DNA of 19,479 bases from Streptosporangiaceae bacterium (GTDB lineage: Bacteria; Actinomycetota; Actinomycetes; Streptosporangiales; Streptosporangiaceae), in contig JASHOI010000607.1 in NCBI GenBank assembly GCA_030041195.1, positions 1-19,479 on the forward strand, given 5' to 3'. A program made the position numbers and the translations under genes. This document shows positions 12,616 to 19,479 of the stretch, piece after piece (the first letter of the stretch is position 1; every line of letters starts with the position of its first letter). Below the pieces are notes generated by a model that was not told the origin of the DNA, searched no databases, and was given only the letters and a program-made list of their open reading frames with translations.

Positions 12616-15045
12616 GGAGATCTCCCGGAAGACGGCGAGCGCCACGATGCCCGCCGCGCCGATCAGCAGCGTCTGCCCGAGATGGCCGGCCGGCAGTGCC
12701 AGCGCGTAGAAATGCCGCACCGCGGGCACCGGGAACAGCGCGATGAACCCGGCCACCATCGCGGCGACCAGCACGAGCCTGCGCCAGGTCAGTGGCATCG
12801 CCAGCAGCACCAGCACGCCCAGGCTGAGCATGAGCGTGACCAGCGTCGCCGCGGTGCGCTGCTGCACCAGCGGCAGGCCCGCCGACCGGGCGAGCAGGTA
12901 AGCGGCGAACGCCGCCGCCGCGACCAGGCAGCCGGCCGGAATGGCGAAGCGCAGCACCCGGCCCACGAACCCGGGCAGGTAGCGCCGGCGGTTGGGCGCC
13001 AGCGCCAGGAAGAACGACGGGATGCCGATCGCGAGGCTGTCGATGATCGTCAGGTGCCGGGGCAGGAACGGGTACGGCAGCAGCGCGATGCCGACGGCCA
13101 CCGCGAGCAGGGTGGCCCACACGGTCTTGGTCACGAACAGGTTGGCCACGCGCTCGATGTTGGCCGTCACCCGCCTGCCCTCGGCGACGACGCCGGGCAG
13201 CGCGGCGAACCTGCCGTCGAGCAGCACCAGCTCGGCGACGGCCTTGGTCGCCGACGCGCCGCTGCCCATCGCGATGCCGAGATCGGCAAGCTTGAGCGCC
13301 AGCACGTCGTTGACGCCGTCGCCGGTCATCGCCACCGTGTGCCCGCGCGCCTGCAGGGCCGTCACCATCGCCTGCTTCTGGTGCGGGGTGACCCGGCCGA
13401 AGACCGAGCGCTGCTCCAGCAGCCGGCCGAGCGCGTCGGGATCGTCCGGCAGATCCCTGGCGTCGACCGGGTCGCCGGCGTCGGGCAGGCCGGCCGCCTT
13501 CGCGACCGCGCTGACCGTGAGCGGGCTGTCCCCGGAGATCACCTTCATCGCCACGCCCTGCGCCGCGAAGTACCTGATCGCCTCGCTGGCGTCCGGCCGC
13601 AGCCGCTCGGCCAGCAGGATGAACGCCACCGGCCGCAGGCCGGCCGGGAGCGACTCGCCGTCGGCCGGCCGGTCGGTGCGAGCGAGCGCGAGCACCCGCC
13701 GACCGGCCGCGGCCAGGTCCGCCGCCTGAGACAGCGCCCGCTGGCTGCCGGGCAGCACCATCTCGGGCGCGCCGAGCACCCACGTGCCGTGCCCGGCGAA
13801 GCTCGCCGCGCTCCACTTGCGCGCCGCCGAGAACGGCACGGCCTCCTGGCGCGCCCACCCGTCCGGAGGCGGGAACGCCCGCCCGATCGCGGCGAGCGTG
13901 GGGTTCCGGTTCTCGTCGTCGGCGAGCGCGCCGAGCGCCGCCTTGGCCGGCGCCCGGCCGTCGAGAAGAGTCAGGCTGTCGAACGCGATCGTGCCGTCGG
14001 TGAGGGTGCCGGTCTTGTCCAGGCACACCACGTCGACCCTGGCCAGGCCCTCGACCGCGGGAAGCTGCTGCACCAGAACCCGGCGCCGGGCGAGGGTGAC
14101 CGCGGCAACGCCGAAGGCGACGCTGGTCAGCAGCACCAGGCCCTGCGGGACCATGCCGACCAGCGCGGCGACCGTGCCGGTGAGCGCCTGCCGCGTGGTC
14201 AGCCTGGCGTGCAGCTGGCTGATCATCAGCAGCACCGCCACCGGCGCGATCGCCCAGGTGACATATTGCAAGATGCGGTTGATGCCGTCGATGAGCTCCG
14301 AATGCACCACGGCGAAACGGCGCGCCTCGGCGGCGAGCTTGCGGGCGTACGCCTCGGTTCCCACCGCCGTGGCCTGGTAGCCGCCCGAACCGGCCGCCAC
14401 GAAGCTCCCGGACAGCAGGCGGTCGCCGGCCTGCTTGCCCACCGGCTCCTGCTCCCCGGTCAGCAGCGACTCATCGGCCTGCAGGCTCTCGCTCTCGCGC
14501 ACCATGCCGTCGGCCACCAGCTGGTCGCCGGCCCGCAGGTCGATGAGGTCACCGACCACGAGATCGCCGATGTCGATGTCCTGGGTCGCCCCGTCCCTGA
14601 TCACGCGGACCCGCGGCGCGCTGAGCACGGCGAGCCGGTCCAGCGTCCGCTTGGCGCGCAGTTCCTGGGCGATGCCGATGACCGCGTTGCTGACCAGCAC
14701 GATGCCGAACAGGGCGTCCTGCGGCTGGCCCACCGCCAGGATCACGGCAAGCAGCACGCCAAGGATCAGGTTGAACCGGGTGAAGATGTTCACGCGGAGG
14801 ATCTCGGCGACCGACCGGCTGGTCCGGTCCGGGCCCGCGCTGCCAAGCCCGCGCGAGCGACGCTCGGCAACCTCGGCGCTGCTCAGCCCGCCCGGCGGTG
14901 TCCGCGCCGCCGGCGCGGCCAGCACCGGTGGTCCCGCAGCGCCCCCATCTGCCATGCCTTGCGGCGTACCCGAGCCAGGAGGTCCGGAAGCCTGTGCCCT
15001 CCGCGGAGCGTCGATGTACCTTTCGACACGTTCTAGTAGGCCCAT
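12592..15045 (-). CDS. P-type cation-transporting ATPase, CtpE-like
   Basis: An 817-residue membrane pump. The actuator motif LLTGEQEPV lies near 194-202, the fourth membrane helix has MVPQGLVLL at 298-306, the phosphorylation motif is DKTGTLTDG with D343, and the hinge is TGDGVND at 574-580, followed by VLALKLADLGIAMGSG. The MVPQGL helix and the VLALK hinge match the mycobacterial CtpE group, linked to calcium uptake; no CPC heavy-metal motif or N-terminal HMA domain is present. Residues 1-50 are Pro/Ala/Gly-rich and poorly conserved looking. The start at ATG 15045 has no ribosome site and is framed by an inverted repeat; ATG 14955 is an alternative. A 61-nt gap separates it from the upstream cupin gene on the same strand. 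Confidence 0.93.
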   Translation of the reverse strand: MGLLERVERYIDAPRRAQASGPPGSGTPQGMADGGAAGPPVLAAPAARTPPGGLSSAEVAERRSRGLGSAGPDRTSRSVAEILRVNIFTRFNLILGVLLAVILAVGQPQDALFGIVLVSNAVIGIAQELRAKRTLDRLAVLSAPRVRVIRDGATQDIDIGDLVVGDLIDLRAGDQLVADGMVRESESLQADESLLTGEQEPVGKQAGDRLLSGSFVAAGSGGYQATAVGTEAYARKLAAEARRFAVVHSELIDGINRILQYVTWAIAPVAVLLMISQLHARLTTRQALTGTVAALVGMVPQGLVLLTSVAFGVAAVTLARRRVLVQQLPAVEGLARVDVVCLDKTGTLTDGTIAFDSLTLLDGRAPAKAALGALADDENRNPTLAAIGRAFPPPDGWARQEAVPFSAARKWSAASFAGHGTWVLGAPEMVLPGSQRALSQAADLAAAGRRVLALARTDRPADGESLPAGLRPVAFILLAERLRPDASEAIRYFAAQGVAMKVISGDSPLTVSAVAKAAGLPDAGDPVDARDLPDDPDALGRLLEQRSVFGRVTPHQKQAMVTALQARGHTVAMTGDGVNDVLALKLADLGIAMGSGASATKAVAELVLLDGRFAALPGVVAEGRRVTANIERVANLFVTKTVWATLLAVAVGIALLPYPFLPRHLTIIDSLAIGIPSFFLALAPNRRRYLPGFVGRVLRFAIPAGCLVAAAAFAAYLLARSAGLPLVQQRTAATLVTLMLSLGVLVLLAMPLTWRRLVLVAAMVAGFIALFPVPAVRHFYALALPAGHLGQTLLIGAAGIVALAVFREISRRLRPAS

Positions 15046-15056
15046 CGGTACATCGA
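15011..15056 (-). promoter_or_regulatory. Inverted repeat around the ATPase start codon
   Basis: TCGATGTACC (15011-15020) and GGTACATCGA (15047-15056) are perfect 10-bp inverted copies separated by 26 nt. In the minus-strand mRNA the AUG follows one nucleotide after the first arm and the second arm falls in codons 9-12. It could be an RNA hairpin that controls ribosome access, or two half-sites for a dimeric DNA-binding protein. Function not shown. Confidence 0.5.
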
Positions 15057-15106
15057 TACGCGGCCGAGCGGCACGGCCCGGTGCCAGCGCGGTACGCCAG
15101 CGGCAA

Positions 15107-15640
15107 TCAGCGGAGCAGCCGGTCGATGTGGTCGGCGCCGATGCCTGCCTTCTCGTAGTGGGTCCGGCACAGGTCGATGTAGTCGAACACGTCGAACGTG
15201 CCCGAGGGCTGGCCCTCCTCGTCGAGCCAGATCAGCGGCCCGGTCACGTTGAAGGTCACCCGCATCGGCTCCGGGGACTCGTAGGCGACCAGCGTGTGCG
15301 CCTCGCCGGGGGCCTCGTAGATCCAGTCCCCCGCGGTCGCGACCCAGTCGTGCTCGAGGTAGCCCCACCTCCCCGAGATCGTGTACGCGAAGACCTGCTG
15401 CGGGTGGTAGTGCCGGTTCACCAGGCCGGCGCCGCGGCACAGCAGCACGTCGCACCACCGGTTCTGGCCCGGCGAGATCCACAGCGGGCGGGTTCCCACG
15501 GTTTCCGACAGCGGCGCATAGTAGCGCTCGTCGTCGGTTGCGGCGTCCTGGATGTAAGCCTCGGGCAGCGCACCCGGCCGGAATACCTGCGCGATCGGCT
15601 TGAGGCCGCGCCAGAACTCGGCGCCTTCCGCTTCCGGCAT
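15107..15640 (-). CDS. Cupin protein of the 2,4'-dihydroxyacetophenone dioxygenase type
   Basis: A 177-residue single-domain cupin. Metal-binding candidates are H77 and H79 in NRHYHPQQVFAYTISGRW and H115 in APGEAHTLVA. The segment YLEHDWVATAGDWIYEAPGE and the end (FDYIDLCRTHYEKAGIG) follow the pattern of the dihydroxyacetophenone dioxygenase-like cupin family, whose founding member cleaves an aromatic ketone side chain with a non-haem metal. The start is ATG at 15640, because GGGAGG (15645-15650) lies 4 nt upstream; an in-frame start at 15763 would add a Pro/Arg-rich stretch. Most relatives in actinomycetes are uncharacterised, so the enzyme activity is uncertain. It lies 61 nt upstream of the cation ATPase gene and may be co-transcribed with it. 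Confidence 0.88.
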   Translation of the reverse strand: MPEAEGAEFWRGLKPIAQVFRPGALPEAYIQDAATDDERYYAPLSETVGTRPLWISPGQNRWCDVLLCRGAGLVNRHYHPQQVFAYTISGRWGYLEHDWVATAGDWIYEAPGEAHTLVAYESPEPMRVTFNVTGPLIWLDEEGQPSGTFDVFDYIDLCRTHYEKAGIGADHIDRLLR

Positions 15641-15810
15641 GGTTCCTCCCGCAGCTCGTGTCAGGTCAGGCTCGCACCCGGGCCGGCTGCGGACAACGGC
15701 ACTTGCGCCTGACGGCAGGGGAAGACGCCGCGGAAGGCCGCGGGCCGAAAAAGCGTTATGCACGCTGGGGACCGCGCCGCCATGCTGATGCGCGTGTCCC
15801 GAGCGCTGCC
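15641..15810. other. Divergent intergenic region between the cupin gene and hrpA
   Basis: These 170 bp hold no credible gene. They carry the cupin ribosome site and a compact palindrome CCGCGG-AAGG-CCGCGG (15728-15743). No promoter of good consensus was recognised on either strand. Confidence 0.5.
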
Positions 15811-18800
15811 ATGGAAACTGCTACTTTGACACCTTCGCTTGCCGAGCTGCGATCGCGCGTGCCCGGGCTGAAGATCTCCTATCCGGCCGCCCTGCCGATC
15901 AGCCAGCGGAAGGACGAGATCGCCGCGGCCATCCGGGACAACCAGGTGATCATCGTCGCCGGCGAGACCGGATCCGGGAAGACCACCCAGCTTCCCAAGA
16001 TCTGCCTCGAGCTGGGCCGCGGCGTCACCGGCCAGATCGGGCACACCCAGCCCCGGCGGATCGCGGCGCGCACCGTGGCCGAGCGGATCGCCGAGGAGCT
16101 GGGCACCGAGGTCGGCACGGCGGTCGGCTACAAGGTGCGGTTCACCGACAAGTCCAGCGACAACACGCTCGTCAAGGTGATGACCGACGGGATCCTGCTG
16201 GCCGAGATGCAGCGCGACCGGCGGCTGCGGCGGTACGACACGCTGATCATCGACGAGGCGCACGAGCGCAGCCTGAACATCGACTTCATCCTCGGCTACC
16301 TGAAGCAACTGCTGCCAACCCGGCCCGACCTCAAGGTGATCATCACCTCGGCCACGATCGACCCGGAGCGGTTCTCCAGGCATTTTGCCGGAGGCGAATC
16401 AGGCAAACAGAGTGCCGGAGGCGAATCAGGCAAGCAGAGCTGGGATGCGCCGGTGATCGAGGTATCGGGGCGCACCCACCCGGTCGAGGTGCGCTACCGG
16501 CCGCTCGCCGATCCGGACCGGCCCCGTGACGAGCCGAAGGACCAGGCGCAGGGCATCGTCGACGCGGTCCGCGAACTGCGCGCCGAGGGCCCGGGGGACG
16601 TCCTCGTGTTCCTCAGCGGGGAGCGGGAGATCAGGGACGCCGCGGACGCGCTGGCCGACCAGCCGGGACTGGCCGACCTCGAGGTGCTGCCGCTGTACGC
16701 CCGGCTGTCAGCGGCCGAGCAGCACCGCGTGTTCCAGCCGCACCGCCGGTCGCGCGTGGTGCTGGCCACCAACGTGGCCGAGACCTCGCTGACCGTGCCC
16801 GGGATCAGGTACGTGGTCGATCCCGGCACCGCGCGGATCTCCCGGTACAGCCAGCGGACCAAGGTGCAGCGGCTGCCGATCGAGCGGATCTCCCGGGCCT
16901 CGGCGGACCAGCGCAAGGGCCGCTGCGGGCGGACGTCCGACGGCGTCTGCATCCGGCTGTACAGCGAGGAGGATTTCGAGTCGCGGCCGGAGTTCACCGA
17001 GCCGGAGATCCTGCGCACCAACCTCGCGTCGGTGATCCTGCAGGCGGCCGCGCTTGACCTCGGCGACGTGGCCGACTTCCCGTTTGTGGATCCGCCGGAC
17101 TCCCGCAACATCGCCGACGGCGTGCGGCTGCTGGAGGAGCTGGGCGGGGTGTCGCCGGGTGCCGGTCACGGCGGGACCCGGCTCACCGGCGTGGGGCGCA
17201 AGCTGGCGCGGCTGCCGGCTGACCCGCGGCTCGGCCGCATGATCCTGGAGGCCAAGCACAACGGGTGCGTCAGCGAGGTGCTGATCATTACGGCCGCGCT
17301 GTCCATTCAGGACCCGCGGGAACGGCCGGCGGACGCCCGCGAGGCCGCGGACGCCATGCACAGGCGCTTCGCCGAGCCGGGCTCCGACTTCCTCGCGGTG
17401 CTCAACCTGTGGCGTTACGTGAACGAGCAGCAGCGCGAGCTTTCGGGCTCCGCGTTCCGCCGCATGTGCCGCCGTGAATACCTGCACTACCTGCGGGTCC
17501 GGGAGTGGCAGGACGTCCACGGGCAGCTGCGCCAGGCGGCCAAGGAGGTGGGCATCACCGCCGGTCCCGACCGCAACGCCGGCGAGGACCTCCCCGACCG
17601 GATCCACATGTCGCTGCTGGCCGGGCTGCTTTCGCACATCGGGATGAAGGACGAACGCGGCTCCGGGGAGAAGCGGCGCGGGCCCGCCGAGTTCGCCGGG
17701 GCGCGGGGTGCCAGGTTCGCGATCTTCCCCGACTCCGTGCTGGCCAGGAAGCCGCCGCAGTGGGTGGTCGCGGCCGAGCTGGTCGAGACCTCGCGGCTGT
17801 GGGCGCGGACCGCGGCGCGCATCGAGCCCGAATGGGCCGAGCCGCTGGCCGCCCACCTGGTCAGGCGCAGCTACAGCGAGCCGCACTGGGATGCCAAACG
17901 GGGCGCGGCGATGGCGCTGGAGAAGGTGACCCTTTACGGCCTGCCGATCGTCGCGGACCGGAAGGTGAACTACGCCAAGGTGGACCCGGCGGCGGCGCGG
18001 GAGATGTTCATCACCGGGGCGCTGGTGGAAGGCGACTGGCAGACCCACCACAAGTTCTTCCACCGCAACCGGCGGCTGCTGGACGAGGCGGCCGGCCTGG
18101 AGGACCGGGCCAGGCGGCGCGGCATCGTCGCCGACGACGCGGCGCTTTTCGACTTCTACGACCAGCGGGTACCCAACGACGTGACATCCGCCCGGCACTT
18201 CGACACCTGGTGGAAGACGGCACGTACGCAGACACCCGATCTGCTGACGCTCACGCCCGCGGACCTGGTCGGCGCGGCCGCCGATGAGGTGACCGCGGCC
18301 GACTACCCCGCCCGGTGGGGCGAGCTTCCGCTGTCCTACGCGTTCGACCCCGGCGCACCGGATGACGGCGTGACCGCGGACATCCCGCTGTCCCAGCTCG
18401 GCCGCGTGAACGGCGACGAGCTGGGCTGGCAGGTTCCGGGCCGGCGCGAGGAACTGGTGACCGAGCTGATCCGGACGCTGCCCAAGGAGCTGCGGCGGCT
18501 GTTCGTGCCCGCGCCGGACACCGCCCGCGCCGTGACCCCGCGGCTCGGCCGGCCGCACGGGGACCTGCTGGACGCGCTGGCCCTGGAGCTCACCCGCGTC
18601 GCCGGCGTCCCGGTGAGCCGCGACGCGTTCGATGTGTCCCGGCTGCCCGCTCACCTGAGGATCACGTTCCGGGTGATGGACGGCGACCGCGAGCTGGCCA
18701 GCGGCAAGGACCTTGACACGCTGCGCGAGCAGCTGCGGCCCCGGCTGCAGGCCAGGCTCGCCGCCGCAGCGGGCGACCTCACCCGCACCGGGCTGAAGGA

Positions 18801-19479
18801 CTGGACGATCGGGACGCTGCCCCGGGTGTTCACCCGCGGCAAGATCACCGCCTACCCGGCGCTCGCCGACGCCGGTGACGCGGTGGACGTGCGGCTGTTC
18901 CCGACCGAGGCCGAGGCCGGCGCCGCGATGGCGGCCGGTACCCGCCGGCTGCTCGTGCTGCAGGTTCCGTCCGGCGTGCGCTCCATCGCCGACCGGCTGC
19001 CCACCCAGCGGAAGCTGGCCATGAGCGTCAGCCCGTACCCGAGCATCGGCGCGCTGCTCGACGACTGCGTGGCGGCCGCGGCCGACCAGGTGATCGCGGA
19101 CGCGGGCGGCCCGGCCTGGGACGCCGACGGGTTCGCGCGCCTGGTCGCCGAGGCCCGGTCGGCCCTGCCGCTGGCAACCGCCAAGGCGGTGGACGCCGCC
19201 GGGGCGGTCCTCGAGGCCGCGCACGACACCGAACGCCGGCTGCGGTCCACGGCCAGCCCGCCGCTCGCCGCTGCGTTCGATGACGCGCGTGCCCAGTTCG
19301 CCGCGCTGATCTACCCCCGGTTTGTCAGTCAGACCGGGCTGCGGCGGCTGCCCGACCTGGCTCGCTACCTGCGGGCGATCAGCCGCAGGCTGGACACGGT
19401 GGCCGAGGACCCCGCCCGCGACGCCGGCCGGATGGCGACCGTGCGGCGGGTCACCGACGCCTACCGGCAGGCCGTGGGG
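15811..19479 (+). CDS. hrpA: DEAH-box ATP-dependent RNA helicase HrpA (partial, C-terminus off the right edge)
   Basis: The first 1223 residues of a protein whose family is about 1300 long. The frame is open from ATG 15811 to the window end. Motif I is GETGSGKT at 51-58, motif II DEAH at 148-151, motif III SAT at 180-182, motif V ATNVAETSLTVPG, and motif VI QRKGRCGR at 367-374. Winged-helix and ratchet regions follow, and the C-terminal DUF3418 region of HrpA begins near residue 810 (TPADLVGAAADEV). The enzyme unwinds RNA; the E. coli protein acts on collided ribosomes. A duplicated nonapeptide is inserted at 193-210. No clear ribosome site precedes the ATG, and upstream ATG and GTG codons are out of frame. 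It is divergent from the cupin gene. Confidence 0.95.
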   Translation, partial: METATLTPSLAELRSRVPGLKISYPAALPISQRKDEIAAAIRDNQVIIVAGETGSGKTTQLPKICLELGRGVTGQIGHTQPRRIAARTVAERIAEELGTEVGTAVGYKVRFTDKSSDNTLVKVMTDGILLAEMQRDRRLRRYDTLIIDEAHERSLNIDFILGYLKQLLPTRPDLKVIITSATIDPERFSRHFAGGESGKQSAGGESGKQSWDAPVIEVSGRTHPVEVRYRPLADPDRPRDEPKDQAQGIVDAVRELRAEGPGDVLVFLSGEREIRDAADALADQPGLADLEVLPLYARLSAAEQHRVFQPHRRSRVVLATNVAETSLTVPGIRYVVDPGTARISRYSQRTKVQRLPIERISRASADQRKGRCGRTSDGVCIRLYSEEDFESRPEFTEPEILRTNLASVILQAAALDLGDVADFPFVDPPDSRNIADGVRLLEELGGVSPGAGHGGTRLTGVGRKLARLPADPRLGRMILEAKHNGCVSEVLIITAALSIQDPRERPADAREAADAMHRRFAEPGSDFLAVLNLWRYVNEQQRELSGSAFRRMCRREYLHYLRVREWQDVHGQLRQAAKEVGITAGPDRNAGEDLPDRIHMSLLAGLLSHIGMKDERGSGEKRRGPAEFAGARGARFAIFPDSVLARKPPQWVVAAELVETSRLWARTAARIEPEWAEPLAAHLVRRSYSEPHWDAKRGAAMALEKVTLYGLPIVADRKVNYAKVDPAAAREMFITGALVEGDWQTHHKFFHRNRRLLDEAAGLEDRARRRGIVADDAALFDFYDQRVPNDVTSARHFDTWWKTARTQTPDLLTLTPADLVGAAADEVTAADYPARWGELPLSYAFDPGAPDDGVTADIPLSQLGRVNGDELGWQVPGRREELVTELIRTLPKELRRLFVPAPDTARAVTPRLGRPHGDLLDALALELTRVAGVPVSRDAFDVSRLPAHLRITFRVMDGDRELASGKDLDTLREQLRPRLQARLAAAAGDLTRTGLKDWTIGTLPRVFTRGKITAYPALADAGDAVDVRLFPTEAEAGAAMAAGTRRLLVLQVPSGVRSIADRLPTQRKLAMSVSPYPSIGALLDDCVAAAADQVIADAGGPAWDADGFARLVAEARSALPLATAKAVDAAGAVLEAAHDTERRLRSTASPPLAAAFDDARAQFAALIYPRFVSQTGLRRLPDLARYLRAISRRLDTVAEDPARDAGRMATVRRVTDAYRQAVG
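16387..16440 (+). repeat. 27-nt tandem duplication within hrpA
   Basis: Two adjacent 27-nt units, 16387-16413 and 16414-16440, differ at two positions (A/G at 16407/16434 and T/C at 16413/16440), both synonymous. Each encodes AGGESGKQS. The block is less GC-rich than the surrounding gene and sits just after motif III of the first RecA domain. Confidence 0.95.

Noticed and set aside
12682..15036. A 784-residue plus-strand frame opposite the P-type ATPase
   Set aside because: Antisense shadow: no motifs, and all P-type ATPase motifs are on the minus strand.
15728..15743. CCGCGG-AAGG-CCGCGG palindrome as a terminator or operator
   Set aside because: Each arm is itself a palindrome of G and C, easily met by chance in this DNA, and it lies between divergent genes.
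16194..16210. Transposon or frameshift break in hrpA to explain the duplicated insert
   Set aside because: The frame continues without interruption, the insert is two 27-nt units, and no inverted ends or target duplication are seen.
16708..19224. An 838-residue minus-strand frame opposite the helicase
   Set aside because: Shadow of hrpA, whose frame is continuous from 15811 to the window end with all helicase motifs.

Overview
The window is high-GC DNA (about 70% by eye, not computed) from an actinomycete-type bacterium. The evidence is strong GC3 bias with long shadow frames, frequent GTG starts, start codons placed 6-7 nt after a TANNNT box (leaderless style), a SigE-type ECF sigma factor, a CtpE-like P-type ATPase and an actinobacterial HrpA helicase. 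Genus cannot be fixed from this sequence. No rRNA, tRNA, insertion sequence, prophage or CRISPR array was recognised.

Region 1 (1-4573, all minus strand) reads, in transcription order: ECF sigma factor, a single-pass membrane protein overlapping it by ATGA (possible sigma partner), two tandem paralogous MacB/FtsX-type permeases, and an ABC ATPase that runs off the left edge. It looks like one envelope-related regulatory and transport operon.

Region 2 (4606-9542, minus strand) is a tightly coupled molybdenum hydroxylase operon: CoxS-like 2Fe-2S subunit, CoxL-like molybdopterin subunit, an ACMSD-type amidohydrolase, and CoxM-like FAD subunit. Every junction overlaps (14, 1 and 4 nt). The active-site loop is AVRGFGQ, so it is not a form I CO dehydrogenase; the substrate is unknown. 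CoxS carries an unusual linker of ten 15-nt/5-residue repeats. Only 32 nt separate CoxM from the sigma factor, so regions 1 and 2 could be read together.

Region 3 (9543-9838) is a divergent promoter region. Region 4 (9839-12576, plus strand) holds a soluble PAS histidine kinase without an adjacent response regulator, a probable type II toxin-antitoxin pair (RHH plus DUF433-like antitoxin and DUF5615 PIN-like toxin) with a candidate operator over a leaderless promoter, and a LysE/RhtB exporter.

Region 5 (12592-15640, minus strand) has a CtpE-like cation ATPase and, upstream of it, a cupin of the 2,4'-dihydroxyacetophenone dioxygenase type. A strong hairpin separates the ATPase from the convergent LysE gene. 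Region 6 (15811 to the right edge, plus strand) is most of an HrpA DEAH-box RNA helicase with a small duplicated insert.

Most genes are recognisable families. The parts that look least ordinary are the repeat linker in CoxS, the amidohydrolase inside the cox operon, the sigma/double-permease module, the toxin-antitoxin operator, and the inverted repeat around the ATPase start codon.
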